Under the pieces are notes generated by a model that was given only the letters and a program-made list of their open reading frames with translations, did no database searches and was not told where the DNA came from. Of a stretch of 64,000 nt of DNA, positions 11,506-22,471 are shown in pieces. Source of the DNA: Laccaria trichodermophora (Eukaryota; Basidiomycota; Agaricomycetes; Agaricales; Hydnangiaceae). Location: contig JACTVC010000006.1 in assembly GCA_018417955.1 (NCBI GenBank), positions 1,550,001 to 1,614,000 of the forward strand, given 5' to 3'. Numbering within the stretch: position 1 is the first letter of the stretch; the number at the start of each line of letters is the position of its first letter. Made by a program: the position numbers and the translations under genes.

Positions 11506-11694
11506 CTAGATATAATTGTTCCAGCCCCCAAGGTTGAACCGCCTATCTTCTCAGCTTTGTCCACTATTGCACAAGCGATAGCCACATCTTGCAGCCCGAT
11601 GCCTACAGACTTGAACATTGTAATCGGTCCGTGGAAGTCCGGGAGAGCGACCTGATCGTCTTGTAATTCCGGAGGACCCTCACCGACTATGTCT
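11490..11694 (-). pseudogene. Truncated 3' fragment of OCD-family gene
   Basis: The minus strand encodes the last 65 or so residues of the gene at 14062-15320 (GPITMFKSVGIGLQDVAIAC, GGSTLGAGTIIS, stop TAA). Homology stops abruptly at about 11694 (corresponding to 14260), where F-box A sequence begins. There is no promoter or N-terminal half, so it is a duplication by-product and not a gene. Confidence 0.85.
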
Positions 11695-11990
11695 CCCGAA
11701 TCTTCGCAGTTTAAGAATCGAAGGAGATGTATCTTTCGATGCTGAAGAGTGAGCAGAAATGCTGGTATGCCGTTAGACCTATTCTGAAAAGCTTTCCTGT
11801 CCATCTGCTCGACTCAAGTCCCTAAGAGTCATCTCGTCGATCGATCTCGCGTCCAGCAGTTATACCAAGGGATATCATCGCAATTTACTGGAAATGGTTC
11901 AGGATAGCTTGGATCGTCAATCATATCCGGTTTTGATGGGGCAGACATTCTCGGCGATACAAATTGCGGAAGAAAGCAACAGAAACTAAT
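11695..11990 (+). pseudogene. 3' remnant of F-box A
   Basis: From about 11696 (ccgaatcttcgcagt) the sequence matches F-box A from 9127 (ccgaatctttgcagc) through its stop and into the spacer. It is out of frame: for example GAA GAG TGA replaces the GAG AGT TAA CAG of A, and there are several small indels. It lies directly against the truncated OCD fragment. Confidence 0.82.
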
Positions 11991-12628
11991 TATCACGCTG
12001 TACATTTAAATATTACGACCTCGGGGTCAACGTCGTCGAAGATACAGATCGACTACGTCCGAGTCCGAGTCTTCAGCCTACTCAAATCTTCTTCAACAAC
12101 ATCGTTTTTATGTTTCGCAAATTATCTACTAACTTCAGCGACCAGCTGCGCGTGCTTCTCATGAATCCATATGCGAATCCACTCAGTTGTTGTAGTTCAA
12201 GTTGGCGATGGCGACGATTACTTTTAAATCAGCCACGCCTTCAAAGCCCTTGCCAGTCTCCTCTCTGACGATGATTATTGTATGTAGGGATAATTTCTTG
12301 GGAAACGGGCATACATAATCTCCCGTGGCCAGGCTTGTAAAAAATCCGTGTCTTTTTTCTAAAAAAATGGTGGAGCACAAGTTACAACGCACCCGACGGA
12401 CTACTGACTCGGGTATTTCCGATGTCAACTGTCCCAGACTCGGAATCCAATTGCAATTTGCCGCAGACCACAACATCTGCAGCGCTTTCTGTGAGGTGAG
12501 CATTCAGCGAACCATGAACTGTACTGATAAGCCATATTGCTAATATTCAGTAGACTTTCTTGATTGACTAGAGGCCGACTCAGACATACAACAGACATAC
12601 GTACTTCTCACCCCCGAGCCGTCATCCT
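11991..12628 (+). other. Spacer copy 2 upstream of F-box C
   Basis: This is the second copy of the spacer at 9403-10088. It retains the words around attatcacgctgtac and aggccgactcagaca and serves as the likely promoter of gene C. No gene was seen. Confidence 0.6.
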
Positions 12629-14074
12629 ATGCAATCTGGCACGGTGACCAATGCGCATTCAGTAGAAGATGCTACCTGCGCTGGCTCCAGCAACCCAGTA
12701 CCAACAACCACAATACTATCCCTTCCATCTGAAATACTGGCAGAAATCTTCTTGTGGATGCTAGAACAAGTCGACATTGATCGTTGGCGCAGTTACGAGT
12801 CACTGCTGTTAGGGAAAATATGCCTGAATTGGCGCGCGATTGCTTGGTCCACACCATCCCTGTGGAGCCGTGTGGATTTTTGCCTTTCAAAGAAGCGGTA
12901 TTTGGTTCAGACCGAGTTGTTGGCTGGATGGTTGCAACGGTCAAAAGCCGTCCCCTTGACAATTCGCATCCAGATGGCGAAGAAAGAGTGCCAGTACTGG
13001 CGAGAGTCAAAGCCGACCGAAATGCTGAAAGTTCTAGTTTCCCATTCGTGGCATTGGAGAGATATCTATCTGTCTGCCCCGCCAGATTGGGATGATGACT
13101 TGCAGCCTGTCCGCGATAATGTCCCGCTGTTGGAAACCCTGCACTTGAATCGCCATCATGGCAATTCCGACCACCACTATCTTCGATCGTTAGCCGCGTT
13201 CGTGAATGCACCACTCCTTCACGATGTCCACTTAATCCGTACATACGTTCCGGAGGTTGCTTTACCTTGGCATCAGCTAACTACATTCAAAGGCAGCCAG
13301 CTCGACCTGGCCGAATGCCTAACAATGTTTCGGGATTGCCCTCATATGAGGGAATGTCATTTTTCCCTTGCTATAGAGGACCACAAACCTACGCAGGCGC
13401 CCCTTTTGCCAGGTCTCACCCACAAATGTCTGGAGTGGCTAGAAATTAGAAGGGCAAAGAATGCAAACCTCAGTGTTCTTCTTAATCTCTGCACTTTCCC
13501 CTCTTTACGCCGCCTCCGATGCTCCAGTGAATATTTAAATCAGACTGTATCCATCACATCCTTTATACAGCGGTCGGGGTGCATTTTGGAGAACCTGTCC
13601 TTTGAGAGAATTTTCCTTTCTGAAGACAATGCTATCGCTTGCTTGCGGAATACCCCGTCTCTCGTGGAACTCCAAATTGCCATGGGCCCGGGATATCCAG
13701 GGGAAATATCGGTTGGATTTCTGGCTGCGTTAACTTCACCAGATCCACCTCTCCTTCCGAATCTCAGGAGTCTCAAAATTCAAGATTATGTAGCTTTCAG
13801 TGCTGAAGAGTTGGCGGAAATGCTGGTCCGCCGCTGGGCGCGTCCCGAAGAGCTTTCCTGGCCATTTCCTCATCTCAAGTCCTTAACAATCACTGGCATC
13901 TCGCCGAATACTAGGCGTACATTTGGCAGAAATGCAGAGGAATCTTGTCTCAGGTGAGCTGGTTTTGCCTTCAAGTTGACTCTGCCAATGGTTACATCTA
14001 CTTATGATAGGATGGACAGTCTCGAGCAGATGGTGATACGGTTTGGGGAAGACAATATACGTTACTCATCATAA
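12629..14074 (+). CDS. F-box protein C
   Basis: Two exons (12629-13953 and 14011-14074) give about 462 residues. The F-box is ILSLPSEILAEIFLWM followed by LLLGKICLNWRAIAWSTPSLW, then LRRs (LPSEI..., FPSLRRLRCSS, TPSLVELQIAMG, LLPNLRSLKIQD). The last exon encodes MDSLEQMVIRFGEDNIRYSS and ends at TAA. The 3' end overlaps the stop region of the convergent OCD gene by 13 bp. It differs from B by scattered substitutions and short indels, consistent with continued divergence after tandem duplication. Confidence 0.8.
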
Positions 14075-15320
14075 GATATAATCGTTCCGGCCCCCAGGTT
14101 CAAACCGCCCATCTTCTCAGCTTTGTCAACTATTGCGCAAGCGATAGCCACATCTTGCAGCCCGATGCCTACAGACTTGAAAATTGTAATCGGTCCGTGG
14201 AAGTCTGGAGGAGCGACATGATCGTCTTGTAATTCTGGAGGACCCTCATTGAATATGTCCTCTAATCTACTCAAATCTACCTCTCCCGTCGAATAATCTC
14301 GGGGGACGAGTTCTCCAATCTCCACAACGTCATCAAATTTTATTCCTGCGTCGATGAGTTCTCCTGCTTCAGATGCGCAGGCTTTGCGTGAATCCACCAG
14401 AAGTATCGGGCGCCATTTCTTGCAGTCAATCGCGTGAGCCGACAGCTCCTGTGGCTGGGGTATAGCTCTCGCAATAAGCTCTCTATCTACCTCTTTCATT
14501 TTTGGGGTGTAGCTGCCGATTAAAACAACGCGCGTCCCAGATCGGACCCAAGAGGATGGAAAGAGGGGTGTCGTAGCAGACGTAGCGCATATTATCAGCT
14601 GCGCAGAATTAATTACGTTTTGGATGTCGATGTAAGATGGAGAAGGGTCACGGTACCCTCCCTGCGAGGCAATCAAATCAACAGACACACCGGGGAAGCG
14701 TTCTTTTACGCGTTGCAGAAGATTCTGCGCGCGTGCGTTGATAGTACGATTTACGATGGTACACTTCCTCAACGAAGGAAAGCGACGGATGAACAAGTCG
14801 AGATGGGCTTCAATTTGTTGTCCAGCTCCGAATACAACCAAATGTCGCGGCATTCGTTGTGCGACTAGGCTTGTCGAGAGGAGTGAACCTATCGGAGATT
14901 TGAGTGACCGAAGGCAGAAGTATTTATAAAAAGAAGATTTCATAAAGTGCAAGCCTATCACATACCGGCAGCGTTCCTGAGTGCGGTGAGCTTCCGAGCG
15001 TTAACGACAGCCTTCACGGCACCAGACGATTCATCCAAAACTAGGGTCGTGGCAGGCAATCCCTGCATATCGGGGGCTTGAGGTACACAAACAATTTTGA
15101 TTGACGTACCACCCGCGGATGAAGAGGGTGCGATCCGGGCAGGCATGAATAACGCGGTATGGTTGGTCGTTCGTATGGATGTTCGAGCTGGTGCATCAAT
15201 CTCGAAGGATGGAGTGGAAATTAGTGCAAAAACTCGGGCCATTATAATCTGGAGTTCAGATAGAGTAAATGAATCTACAATATTATCCACATCAGTCGCA
15301 GAGAGGATTCGGAGTGACAT
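14062..15320 (-). CDS. Ornithine cyclodeaminase / mu-crystallin family protein
   Basis: Two exons (15320-14966 and 14888-14062) give 393 residues. The family uses NAD(P) to deaminate or reduce small amino- and imino-acid substrates; the substrate here cannot be assigned. The dinucleotide-binding Rossmann motif is VVFGAGQQIEAH, preceded by the conserved ARKLTALRNAAG and followed by TIVNRT and ICATSATTPLF. The C-terminus has KSVGIGLQDVAIA, as in the family. The start chosen is MSLRILSATDV; an upstream in-frame ATG at 15413 would add 31 residues without homologous character. The gene is convergent with F-box C (13-bp overlap). Its 3' 205 bp were duplicated to 11490-11694. Confidence 0.85.
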
Positions 15321-15464
15321 GATGAATGAGAGCTTTGTTTGTAAGTATTTACTTTGCAGGGACTGATGTGGTACTCCGACCGGATGTGTTTTGAAAAGGT
15401 TAATAGAGGTCATGCCCGTCGCCGTTCGTCATAGGACCAGCGCGCGTCCTGACCCAATTATACA

Positions 15465-17537
15465 ATGCCCGCCCATCCCCTCGCAAACGTCCCCCTAATG
15501 GTCTCCGCCGCTGTTGCGGTCGACGACCATCACCAGTCTGTGATGCTCATTATCCTCGCTACGTCTCTTTTCGGTGAGTGTGGCCTCGTGTTCCTAATGA
15601 TAGCCTCTGATTGACATCGTCCGACCCCAGCCGTCTCTTTCCCAGGTCTCTCTAAGCGAATCCCATTCTTGCGGATACCGCATGTTGTCTTCTTCATTGG
15701 GAAGCACTTTGGAACAGGTCTGTGCCGACTTCAATCTCTGAGACAAGATTAATGAATTGGGCCGTGTTGCAGGCGTAATATTGGCGACCGCCTTTATTCA
15801 CCTACTCGATGACGCTTTTCGATCTCTCCAATCTCCCGAAGTAAAATCACGCTATCACAACATAGGAAAATATACTGGGTTTATCATGTGCGCCTCCCTC
15901 CTCCCAGCCAACTCTGTCTCTAACCCATTGCTAGACTATGCTCCTTGCTAGCAATCTTTCTTGTAGAATGTGCGTGTTTAACTTCTACTTTTCGTAGATC
16001 TCTCACTAACGTCGGCCCAGACTTTTCTACGACATACGTAGACCACCTACACGCAGAGCCTTCGGAGCCTCCAACACGGGAGAACACCCGCCCAAGCAGC
16101 CCAGGGCCGGGCCCATCTGCCCTCCGCTGTTCAAGTATTAGACCCTCTACAGAAACAACTTCATTGCTGGGGACCCGGCCCCTTCTTCACCATTCGCATC
16201 ATCCTCATAATCGACTGGAACATGAGCTGCAATTATCAGCACCAGAAACGCTGCCCATCGCCACCGTCCTTGCAAACTCTCCGAGAATTCTTAGGTTAGG
16301 CCGCGAAGGATTCAGCGGCGGTGGATATCTGTGCGAGTGTGGCACTGAATCGGAAGGCGTTTGCCCTTGCACAGGAACGCCGGAGTGTAGGAAGAGCGTC
16401 GATTGTGTTTCGCCGCTGGGGCAAGAAACTGATTCGCAATCATCCCGGGAAGGAAAGCGAAACGACTTTCAACCGCGAGTCGGAAGGCGAAGGCAGATCG
16501 TTGGAATTCTGGTACAATACCTTCCCAAAGTTTTCCCAGATATTTTCTAACTCCATCGCAGGTATTGCAACTTGGTATAATGATCCACTCCCTCGTTATT
16601 GGATTGACTCTGGCCGTCACATCCGGATCAGACTTTAGTATGTCTCCTGCGTGGTTTCTTCTGCAAGTTTACCAATGTTTTCTAGCTTCATTGACAACTG
16701 CAATCATCTTCCACCAGCTCTTCGAAGGGCTCTCACTAGGAATCCGTATCGCAGCTCTTCCCCGGAAAAATAATAAAGCAGACGATGAAGAGACAGGCTC
16801 AAGTAAATCGTCTCCAACAATACGTGGGGCACAACCTTCAAGTACTACAGTATCTCCTCAGCTTGTTAATATCGACGACGAAGAAGCCGCGAAGCCACAG
16901 TGCAGAAAGCCAAGTCCAGCAAAACAATGTTCGAGAATCAGCCAGTTTGTAGCCTGGCTTCGTCCTCATCACCACCACCATCAGAACAACCATGGAGGGT
17001 CGGATTCAACGCTGTGGGAACGGGAGTCAAGCTCACCAGAGGACACAAAAGAGCCAACTCGGGGAATCGACTGGCTCAAATTGACTCTGTCACTCCTCTT
17101 CGCCATTACGACCCCTTTAGGCATGGGGGTAGGCATGGTTGTCTGGACCCGTCATAACGGGGGTAGCCAAAAGAATGGTGTGTACCGTTCGACAGAGAGC
17201 CGGGCGCAGGACTAATATCGATCTTCATTCAGCACAAATGCTCTTGACCCAGGGCCTAATGTCTGCCATCTCGGCAGGACTGCTCATCTACGCCGCAACG
17301 GTGGAGATGATCGCTGGAGACTTCGTGTTTGGGGACGTGGAGGGACATGGGCACCATCACCATGGAGGTCCCAATAACGAACAAAATGAACGGGGGGAAG
17401 GAGAAGGAGAGGGTACTGTCGATCATGATCATGGACATAATGGACACGGGGCTTCCTCTATGGGGAAGAAGGCTCTTGCGGTGGTGAGTCTTTTGGCGGG
17501 TGTGCTGGGTATGGTACTCGTTGGGTTAGGCGAGTAG
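15465..17537 (+). CDS. ZIP-family zinc/iron permease
   Basis: Eight exons (15465-15573, 15631-15717, 15773-15887, 15935-15969, 16021-16511, 16562-16637, 16686-17177, 17233-17537) give about 569 residues. The ZIP signature is clear: KHFGTGVILATAFIHLL in TM2-3, FLVEYFSTTYVDH, then HSLVIGLTLAV and FHQLFEGLSLGIR with the metal-site His and Glu residues of TM4-5, and AGLLIYAATVEMIAGDF near the end. Two cytosolic His-rich stretches occur (WLRPHHHHHQNNHGG and GHGHHHHGG), probable zinc sensors. A long loop with CECGTESEGVCPCTGTPEC, rich in cysteine, is unusual. It is a plasma-membrane or vacuolar Zn2+/Fe2+ importer. Each splice join restores a ZIP motif. Confidence 0.86.
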
Positions 17538-17893
17538 GTCCCACGTTAGTCTTGGAGGGAGGTTGATCTGTTGAAATGAACGTTTCGCCTCATTCACTCG
17601 GGTGGACAGGGACCCTCGCAAACGCGCGAGGTCTGTGCATTGTGATTAGCTACCTAAATACGTAGTCTAATAAGAAATCACCACATGTACCTACGGAACA
17701 GTTGAGGAATAACTACGGTTGTTTCACGAACGTGATCCGCTTGAAATTCCAACATGATCTTCATGTATTACGAACGAGTCCTTACTACTAGAACTCTAAG
17801 CTTTCAAATAATACTAATGTATCATACTTGCATTGCACACACCTCGGTACCACTAAATCGTCTATATTGTGCATCTCCCTACTCACAACTCAA

Positions 17894-18112
17894 TCAGAAG
17901 GGAACTCGTAATGCCCTGCAAAGCATACCGCAAAAATGCTTGTCGTGTATTACTCGATAGACCTCTAACCAACTCTCCAGAACAGCCTGGTTGTCATTGT
18001 CCAGTGGAGCTTTATAGTCTTTTGGAATAAGCAGCGTGTCGTTGTGCACTCGGCACATGTGAAGCCAAAGATCTAGCGTCTTCGATATTTCGTCAAGCTT
18101 TCGGCAACCCTA
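17894..18112 (-). pseudogene. F-box gene fragment
   Basis: The minus strand reads RKLDEISKTLDLWLHMCRV and continues to a TGA at 17894. It matches the second-exon start of the small F-box gene at 20979-21405 (RRLYEASKSLDLWLHLYRVY). No F-box exon in frame was found upstream, so it is taken as a relic. Confidence 0.6.
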
Positions 18113-18379
18113 CTAAAACTGAACAGGAGTTAGCTCTATTCATGAAAAGATTGAACCATGATCAAATAAATATATCAACCACGTATATGTTGAACAGTCA
18201 TAATCCCCGTCAACAGAGAGAAGAGTCGAAGAGTTCCCCGATATGTGATATTCAACAACCTATCGCGTATTGAGGGTTTTGTGCGAGGCCTTTGCTTTTC
18301 CTCTGCAATGCCAGTGATCAGGCGAGCCAAAGAAACGCAGCCTCCGTTTGCTGGATCGGGCGCTGCAGTCGACGCACAC

Positions 18380-18530
18380 TCAAAGTAGAGGATGAAAATT
18401 CAGTCTCCAAGTACTCTTAAGTCGGCACGTTCTGGGAGAGAGCTGAGCCTTGAGGAGGTCGGTGCGCTCAAATGGTGCCGGGAAATATGATGATATCTCC
18501 AGAAGGAGTTCCACCGTAACAGCTTTGATT
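18380..18530 (-). pseudogene. Degenerate F-box motif
   Basis: The minus strand reads VTVELLLEISSYFPAPFERT followed by DLLKAQLSPRTCRLKS. This resembles the LPxELLLEIxSYFP...RxDxLRALSQTCRxLRS F-box of agaric F-box proteins, with the start lost and the frame ending soon after at a stop. It is a short relic. Confidence 0.5.
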
Positions 18531-18790
18531 GGCCAAAACGGCGACAGTTCTTCAACAACTCTCGAATCCGACGAGGGTTTCGCGGCAACCACATCGATCT
18601 CTTGACAAGTGTGTCGCGCCGACCACCGGCTCCAGTTTAGCGCGCTTTGCACGTCGGGGTGGTATGATGGAGAGGCGAATACGATGGTTCCTGAACGAGA
18701 TGAAAACCTTTTTTATAACGGCCGCAACTGTCAGCTCGCTAAGCGCTTCCAAGGGAGTTGTCTGCGGAACGAGTGTCAGATGAGTACTGA

Positions 18791-20485
18791 GTGCTCACGA
18801 CCATGTCTAGTCCAGATCCTTTATCCCTTGTCGCGCTCATCGTATCTCTGGTCGCGCTCATCCTTACTCTTCTTCAGGTAGCCCAACAATTCGTAGCAAC
18901 AGCTTCCGACTATCGCCATTGCTCTCAACGAACATTAGGCGGGTGGCACAAACGAAGCCGGCGCCAATTCATTTGGAACGAACTACGCTTCGAAGTGCAT
19001 TTCACCGTCCCCATTATCCGTGTTAGTATCCCACCTTCCGATAGTACAGGTGGAGAAGACATATACACTGTGCCGACCACTTCAACTGTGACCGAAAAGA
19101 AGTCGCCTTCATCACTCGAATCTTCGACAAGTGGAGCACAGTACATCCTTCATACCCCAGAGGGGGATGAAATCTACAGTTCATCTCAAACTCCGTGGTT
19201 CCTTGACCTCAAGGGAACGCGCATCGAAGCAAAATGTACTTGGCTCTCTGTCCTGAACGACACAGCCATTGCATACCTGCAAATCGGTATCGATGAGGTT
19301 ACACTCTCGTACGACTTCATGCCCGACGGAATCAAGAAACCTCTTGCGCAAATGGATCGGAAGTCATTCTTGACGTTGATGTCCCTCTTCCAGGTATCAT
19401 GGCAGGAGGGATGGGGCGGAGAAAAGGCAGAATCGGGAGGAGGGAAAAAAAGTACTCCGACCGGTGCAGGCCCATATTGCGAAGTCACTTCGCGTTATCT
19501 TGCGAACTTTGGCCCCGTTATCTCCTACCAACCTTCCAATTTTCTACCAACGAGGAGGTTCTACATTGCGTCTGAAAAAGCCCGATCAGCCATGTTCAAT
19601 CGGTTCGATTTAGGGTTCCACGTCGTTCTAACACATACTGTTGAAGAGGCCTACAGCAGTGCGTTGGCACTTGCCGACGAGGACGCAGCGAATACTGTTC
19701 GGGCTTGGTATAGCGGTAACAACGGCTGGGCGCCAGGCCTGGCAGAGGTAATCGGATGCTTTGCCGAACCAGAGATGCCCAAAGCCATTGAACACGGGTT
19801 GGACAAATTCATATCAATTTTCTCTGCTCGATCTATTGCATGCACCTTACACGACCCTCCACTTGCCCAGCTTCTCGTCGGCGAGGAAATAAAAAACTCA
19901 ACTCCCGATTCTAAAACATTCTCCCAATGGACGATGGATTACACATCATCCCTCAAGGACGAGGACAGATTCCCGAAACTTCAGGCAGCGTTGAAGTTCG
20001 CTTGCAGGTATTATGGAACGGAGGCCCACCGGCGTGAACCTATCCCGTGGTCTGAATCCCGAAGGTCCCTGGATGTGATAAAGTTGCTCGATGAGAAGCT
20101 AATCGTTCTCTGCCAATCCCTCGCTCCCGACCAGTCTGCGTTCTCGGTGCACCGCGAATTCGCCCAACTGCAAATCCGCTTTTTGTCCACGCTCTTCGAC
20201 GACACGTCTGCTCTCGCTCAACCATCCCGGGGCTTTTGGGTGGATTTTATTGGCGCTGTCGTTGCAGAAAAGTATGTGGAGATCTGTTCCATTCTGCGGG
20301 AGAGATTGCCAGAAAGTAAAGAAGCGGCGAGGCGCGGTTACGTCATCAACAGGTTGATGAGAGGCGTTCTTTGGCACGTCCATAATGGGAATCATCCGTC
20401 AAATGGGAGCGATGATGAGCGCCTGTTGGAATGTTCGTTGAGTAGCCTTTGGCTTTCAGATTCATCGACTCTTTGGATAGACTAG
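18791..20485 (+). CDS. Modin-like membrane-anchored protein
   Basis: This is a single-exon gene of 564 residues. A hydrophobic segment at about residues 10-30 (LSLVALIVSLVALILTLLQV) is followed by a Q/S/Y-rich turn and the block LGGWHKRSRRQFIWNELRFE. That N-terminal architecture is shared with fungal modin-like proteins linked to vegetative growth phenotypes; biochemical activity is not known. The rest is soluble, with no enzymatic motif that I recognise. A second methionine at 18803 is an alternative start. The gene is coding without interruption, so it is probably active. Confidence 0.65.
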   Translation: MLTTMSSPDPLSLVALIVSLVALILTLLQVAQQFVATASDYRHCSQRTLGGWHKRSRRQFIWNELRFEVHFTVPIIRVSIPPSDSTGGEDIYTVPTTSTVTEKKSPSSLESSTSGAQYILHTPEGDEIYSSSQTPWFLDLKGTRIEAKCTWLSVLNDTAIAYLQIGIDEVTLSYDFMPDGIKKPLAQMDRKSFLTLMSLFQVSWQEGWGGEKAESGGGKKSTPTGAGPYCEVTSRYLANFGPVISYQPSNFLPTRRFYIASEKARSAMFNRFDLGFHVVLTHTVEEAYSSALALADEDAANTVRAWYSGNNGWAPGLAEVIGCFAEPEMPKAIEHGLDKFISIFSARSIACTLHDPPLAQLLVGEEIKNSTPDSKTFSQWTMDYTSSLKDEDRFPKLQAALKFACRYYGTEAHRREPIPWSESRRSLDVIKLLDEKLIVLCQSLAPDQSAFSVHREFAQLQIRFLSTLFDDTSALAQPSRGFWVDFIGAVVAEKYVEICSILRERLPESKEAARRGYVINRLMRGVLWHVHNGNHPSNGSDDERLLECSLSSLWLSDSSTLWID

Positions 20486-20978
20486 TCACCTTGTTGTACC
20501 ACCCAGTTACCCCCAGTCTGTTGTGCCAGATTCCCTGTTGTTCCAGTTGGCTAAGATGCGCTCGCCGCCTGGCAGTGCTCTTGGCAGAAAGTTGTTTCGG
20601 TTTGCCCTCATTTGTAACTGCCATCACGAGCTTTGAAAGAATAACATGAGCAACTTTTTCATTGTGAAAGTGGGCAGCAAAGGAATCTCCAGAGCAACGG
20701 GCCCCCAGTTTCGAATGCACAGAAATTTTTGGAAATGAATATATATGTATAACATTTTTTGAGTTGCCACTGGCAGCGGCCTTGACCAGATATGTATTTT
20801 TTGGTTTTAGCTCGCTGTTTCGAGCATTCTTCCCGAGTCGTCGATTTAACGAGAACAAGCCTCATACCTACTTAGAGTTCTTAGGAAGTTTGCGCAAATA
20901 TAGAGTCTGTTAACGGATATCCATGTCAGATTTATTCAAGAATAACGATCTCAATTTCAAACGGACCCGGACCTGCCA
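20486..20978. other. Intergenic
   Basis: This is the presumed 3' region of the modin-like gene. Overlapping minus-strand frames (20346-20865) show no domain and are partly antisense to it. Nothing supported. Confidence 0.45.
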
Positions 20979-21405
20979 CTACAGTAAAGGGCTCAAGCAC
21001 GAATTCAAAGATGACTTGTAGTGCCATGTATTGGCAAAGCAACAGCCAGTTAGCAATGGCTCACGGGCTCGGGCTACTGCCATAGCGTCTGATATCAAAG
21101 AAGTGACACAAAGCAGCCATTTCTCTAGCTCATCCTGGCTGAAGGTGTCAATTGGAGCTTTGAGGCGATGCGAGATACTAGGCGATGCGGTAGCGTACAC
21201 CCGGTATAGGTGAAGCCAAAGGTCTAGGGATTTGGACGCCTCGTAAAGCCGTCGGCTGGTCTGCCCGACAGTGGGGTTGAAAAAAAAAATAGCTACAGAT
21301 GGGACGACGCACCTGACGAACGCGCAGCACATCGGCGCACTCTAATTCCTTCAAAACTTTCGTCCGTAGCTCCATGGGAAGAGATTCAAGCCCCTCTTGC
21401 TGCAC
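20979..21405 (-). pseudogene. Short F-box gene, probably truncated
   Basis: Exon 1 reads GLESLPMELRTKVLKELECA followed by DVLRVRQ. A 50-bp intron (gtgcgt...gggcag) joins it to TSRRLYEASKSLDLWLHLYR, and the frame ends at 20979. The N-terminus is a clear F-box with little after it (about 130 residues in all), shorter than usual F-box proteins. No ATG precedes the F-box in frame; the nearest codon is GTG. It may be a relic or a gene with a missed upstream exon. Confidence 0.55.
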
Positions 21406-21815
21406 AGAATCGTGTTCTGGGGTCTATCGCGCATTCACTGGTATGACGCCGGAAATAAATCAAAGTCTGGAATTACGCACATGGACGGACGCCAATAGCA
21501 TTGGGATTGTGGGTATTGTAGGAGGTGAACCTTGGTGGATAATGGAGTGAATATGGCAAATAAAATTTCTCGACGTTTTTGGAAGACCAGGAGGATAGGA
21601 ATCGTGTTAGGCGCATTCTGTTATTTAAACCCTTCTGTACTCTGGCCCATCCTGTTCCGATATTTGAGCCCGTCTCACGCGTGGGCAGTTTCTTCCAACC
21701 CTGAGCAGGAGAACCCGCGAAGGCGTTACCTGAATAGGAAAAGGTGCAAACGCGTAATATGTATGCAGGAGGTGGCTGCAAAGTTCAAACCACACGTAAC
21801 GCGCCCAAAACGCGC

Positions 21816-22446
21816 CTAAGTTAAAGTAACATCACATGGCTTCCCCAAAAGACAACGTGACTCGAAGAAACCGTACGTGAGCCCAAGTGTCCCAGTTGCA
21901 CAATTCGTATGGAACTTAGTACCACCAAGTCTGCTGCGTTTTTCGTCTGTGGTAGCACCAGTTTTGGGTGGCTCCATCGATACAGATGGGAATGATCCTG
22001 ATGGGGATCCGGGCAAAAAGTTGAAACGAGAAGTCGACATGATGCCAGCGGTAGCGAAAATATCTTTGTATGTAACACCTATACCGGAAATACCAGCATA
22101 AGAAGGATCTTTGTCAAAATTGGTGGGCGATGTTTGCCGAAAGGGCCGTAAACAGAGTTTTGTCAAATGGTAATAAAGAAACAGGTGGGCACGGAAAGTT
22201 GGTTTGATGCACCGAGTTAGCTGAATCAAGCGTTAAATGTTGACCCAGTTCCGTCATCGCCTTTAGGAGACAAGAAAACTGAACTCTCTTTTCACCACAT
22301 AGATCAAGAAATTTAACAGATCGTAAGTTCGGACTTGAAACTTCCGCGTGGAAGCACCTTAGTAGCTTGGGGATAGGCATCATCGCAAGCAAGCAACCTC
22401 CATTTCGGCCTTGCTCTGAGCGCCGCCCTGTGAGGACAGCCGACAT
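21816..22446 (-). pseudogene. Possible LRR/F-box tail remnant
   Basis: Two overlapping minus-strand frames encode blocks such as CFHAEVSSPNLRSVKFLDL and YAGISGIGVTYKDIF. The first has leucine-rich spacing like the F-box/LRR gene just upstream at 22472-23781. There is no start or F-box. It may be a decayed duplicate; function is unassigned. Confidence 0.3.
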
Positions 22447-22471
22447 GTAAGCCGGAATGTGGGCGCATAAG

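Larger units (their letters stand above)
17538..18790. other. Gene-poor interval with F-box relics
   Basis: No intact gene was found. Two degenerate F-box pieces are annotated separately (17894-18112 and 18380-18530, minus strand). The remainder includes the presumed promoter of the modin-like gene. Confidence 0.5.

Noticed and set aside
18380..18652. 90-codon minus-strand gene
   Set aside because: Only the central part resembles an F-box; it lacks a plausible start and downstream domain, so it is treated as a relic.
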